From assembly GCA_944325085.1 (NCBI GenBank), contig CALUYT010000028.1:43331-107330 (forward strand): a stretch of DNA of 64,000 nt, in the 5' to 3' direction. Shown one piece after another: positions 62,022-64,000 of the stretch. The DNA comes from Candidatus Gastranaerophilales bacterium. GTDB lineage: Bacteria > Cyanobacteriota > Vampirovibrionia > Gastranaerophilales > Gastranaerophilaceae. The first letter of the stretch is position 1; each line of letters opens with the position of its first letter. A program made the position numbers and the translations under genes. The notes below the pieces were generated by a model, which was not told where the DNA came from, ran no database searches, and was given only the letters and a program-made list of their open reading frames with translations.

Positions 62022-63858
62022 ATTGCTCCTTCCAGTGTTTTTTTCTTATTCCAAACTTTGTAATAATCTTATATATTTTTGTTCGCAGTTGAAATATATC
62101 ATAACGTTTTTTATTTAATTCACAATATACAACCGGAACTTCCTTTACTTTTAAACCTTTATTCTTTCTGTATTCAACATATACAGTAAATAATCTTTCG
62201 GATAAAAAACCATAAACTCTTTGTTGATATAAATCTCTATTTTCAATATCTGATTGAATTTCAGCTTCTAATGTAAATAAAATATCAAATAACCAAGAAG
62301 CATAATCATTTAAAAATTCCTTTGTTGAAACAAACATATTATATAAATACATTTCATTCTTATTTTTTATAATATCTTCGGCTACAGGATAGATTTCAGG
62401 AGTCTTTGATTTTATTATTTCAAGAACTCTATCTAAATCATTAATATAATGCTTCTTTTTATAATATTCATATATGGATTTACTTTTTGAAATTACCCTT
62501 TTCATAGGCAAAATTATATCATAGTCCGATAATAAAAAGTTTAAGTATTCTTTATTCAAAAATAATTTATCCTCAATATTTTCAGGGAATTTATGATACC
62601 ATCTTTTTTCTCCACATCCTAAATCAAATAACCTCCTATAATGCATTAAGCCTTTATATGAAGCATCTGAATTTTTCCAAAGCCAGTATAATGCTGTTAA
62701 TTCTGAATAATATTTATTTTTAGCAGAAATATTATCATCTGAATTGTCCTTTAATACCCCTAAATCAATATTCGAAATTTCAGCACCGACTTGTATCGGT
62801 TTTAATATTTCATTTTGAATTAAATTAAATTCTTTATGATAACAAATCAATATATCGGCATTTTTTAAATTATCTTTTTCAAAGGTGGAAGGTTCCGGAA
62901 AAGCTTGTTCTAAAAACATTTTCATAGCAATTCTATCATCATTATCCGTTTTTAAACCATCATTCAAACAAAATAAATATGGTTTTATTTTCTTTATATA
63001 TTCAAGCTTTTCTTTTTTTAACTCAAACATAATAGAATCTAATGGTTTTTTATTAATTAGTGAATTAAGTTTTGCACTAAAATTATTTACAATTTTATAT
63101 TCTCCAAGAGAGTTTGCTAAAGAATAATACTCATAAATTGAGCGCTGAATACAATCTTTTTCACGGAATTTTTGCTTTGCAGTATTTTCAAAACCTTCTT
63201 TATATTCCATATAGCATTTTTCAATATCAGATTTTCTATAAGCATCAATATTATGGTGTGGGAAATAAGGAACAGATTTTCCATATTTCTTTTTTACTAA
63301 TTTATAGGCATGAGAAATCATATACCCATACAAATGTTTATAAACTTTATTTATAATTCGACGATTTGAAAATCTAAAAATTGGTAAGCCATCTTCATTA
63401 AAGAAAAATTTCTTAGAAACAAAATTTCCAAAAAACATATCATCATTTGCAAAAAGAAAATGTTCAGATAAATTTGGAATTTTATGAATAGCAGATTCTA
63501 TAGCGGATGCATTAAACGTTGGTAAATTGTCGGTTGGTAAAATATCTTTATGATCGATTATATGAATTTTAGGGTTTGAAGTATCTAACCAGCTTGGAAT
63601 TTGATTATCTGTGACAATGAAAATATTATTAATCCAAGGAGCATATTTTTCTAAAGAACGCAGGGAATATTTTAATTCATCATTTTCAATAAAACGACAT
63701 TCCCCAGTAGAATCTTTATCTAAGGATTTACCGTATTTTTTAAGTTCATTATTTTTTTTCTCGCACCATTTCTTATCATGAGAATCACACCATAGATATA
63801 CAATATCTACAGGAAAATCCTTGACTATATCACAGCTATTACCAATTCCAACAACCAA
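62011..63858 (-). CDS. Stealth-family phosphotransferase fused to a DUF4422 glycosyltransferase-like domain
   Basis: A 615-residue protein. Residues about 12-330 have the Stealth conserved regions: CR1 FPVDIVYLWCDSHDKKW, CR2 LKYSLRSLEKYAPWINNIFIVTDNQ with HIIDHKDILP and FLFANDDMFFG, and later SVPYFPHHNIDAYRKS. Stealth proteins transfer hexose-1-phosphate in capsule synthesis. The second half has DUF4422 traits: ILICYHKEFN, IQVGAEISN, SELTALYWLWKNS and GLMHYRRLFDL. The start is TTG 63858, the first plausible codon; no good SD. First gene of the glf-galE-MsbA operon, so it probably builds a phosphate-linked surface glycan. The fusion itself is notable. Confidence 0.88.
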   Translation of the reverse strand: MVVGIGNSCDIVKDFPVDIVYLWCDSHDKKWCEKKNNELKKYGKSLDKDSTGECRFIENDELKYSLRSLEKYAPWINNIFIVTDNQIPSWLDTSNPKIHIIDHKDILPTDNLPTFNASAIESAIHKIPNLSEHFLFANDDMFFGNFVSKKFFFNEDGLPIFRFSNRRIINKVYKHLYGYMISHAYKLVKKKYGKSVPYFPHHNIDAYRKSDIEKCYMEYKEGFENTAKQKFREKDCIQRSIYEYYSLANSLGEYKIVNNFSAKLNSLINKKPLDSIMFELKKEKLEYIKKIKPYLFCLNDGLKTDNDDRIAMKMFLEQAFPEPSTFEKDNLKNADILICYHKEFNLIQNEILKPIQVGAEISNIDLGVLKDNSDDNISAKNKYYSELTALYWLWKNSDASYKGLMHYRRLFDLGCGEKRWYHKFPENIEDKLFLNKEYLNFLLSDYDIILPMKRVISKSKSIYEYYKKKHYINDLDRVLEIIKSKTPEIYPVAEDIIKNKNEMYLYNMFVSTKEFLNDYASWLFDILFTLEAEIQSDIENRDLYQQRVYGFLSERLFTVYVEYRKNKGLKVKEVPVVYCELNKKRYDIFQLRTKIYKIITKFGIRKKHWKEQYGV

Positions 63859-63990
63859 TTTACTTATCTTTCAAATATTATAGCTATACGGGTAATTTAC
63901 TAATAAAAAATTTATAGTAAAATACCAAATTAATTATATAAATTAAAATAGCTAATTCAACAGATAAATAAGAAATATTAAGGATTTAAA

Positions 63991-64000
63991 ATGGATTTAT
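63991..64000 (+). CDS. Start of a gene cut by the window edge
   Basis: ATG 63991 is preceded by AAGGA at a normal distance; only MDL is visible. Product unknown. Confidence 0.4.

Overview
The window is AT-rich (about 30% G+C by eye) DNA from a diderm bacterium. The best taxonomic guess is the non-photosynthetic cyanobacterial sister lineage (Melainabacteria, Gastranaerophilales-like gut bacteria). The main evidence is that the RNA polymerase beta-prime subunit is split into rpoC1 and rpoC2, with a large insertion in rpoC2, as in Cyanobacteria and their relatives. A LptF/LptG permease, an MsbA-like exporter and an autotransporter-type beta barrel imply an outer membrane. No phage or insertion sequence was recognised.

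Layout. 1-2.7 kb: end of a surface autotransporter, tRNA-Gly(CCC), a kinase-like protein and a small SprA-type metallopeptidase. 2.8-12 kb: ftsZ, a 1966-residue protein of unknown function and two L,D-transpeptidases. 12-13.7 kb: a TSCPD/NifX-like pair and a putative ADP-ribosyltransferase. 13.7-22 kb: proBA, tyrA, aroF, eno and gph, interleaved with lineage-specific proteins. 22-35 kb: small membrane proteins, a LysR regulator, tRNA(CAT), a MATE exporter, a parvulin, a membrane zinc peptidase, an LptG-like permease and Mini-RNase III. 35-41 kb: recA, rpmB and hom/thrC with a 45-codon ORF between them. 40.8-43.1 kb: a repeat precursor and a divergent ATP-grasp ligase. 43-52 kb: rpoB-rpoC1-rpoC2. 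52-58 kb: pgeF, TspO, three related small secreted proteins, ogt, a GDSL hydrolase and a 29-codon Met-rich gene. 58-64 kb: a surface-polysaccharide operon (Stealth/DUF4422, glf, galE, MsbA-like).

The most exciting locus is 40833-43060. It encodes a 409-residue protein with 13 canonical TTxxxxEE motifs plus four degenerate ones. Beside it, reading the other way, is an ATP-grasp ligase of the RimK/MvdD type. This is the signature of a graspetide (omega-ester peptide, plesiocin/microviridin type) pathway. The precursor is unusually long, and a helical leader-like element recurs four times inside it. In the degenerate cores both partners of the predicted outer ester are lost together.

Other notable signals are: a recurrent promoter layout in which the -10 hexamer ends 6-7 nt before the start codon (leaderless mRNAs); RNA hairpins that bury ribosome-binding sites of two consecutive genes; a putative ADP-ribosyltransferase effector; a five-copy KGFGG-repeat protein whose 3' end overlaps eno; and a Met-rich microprotein gene with its own promoter and terminator. 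All function calls are from reading the sequence; no searches were run.
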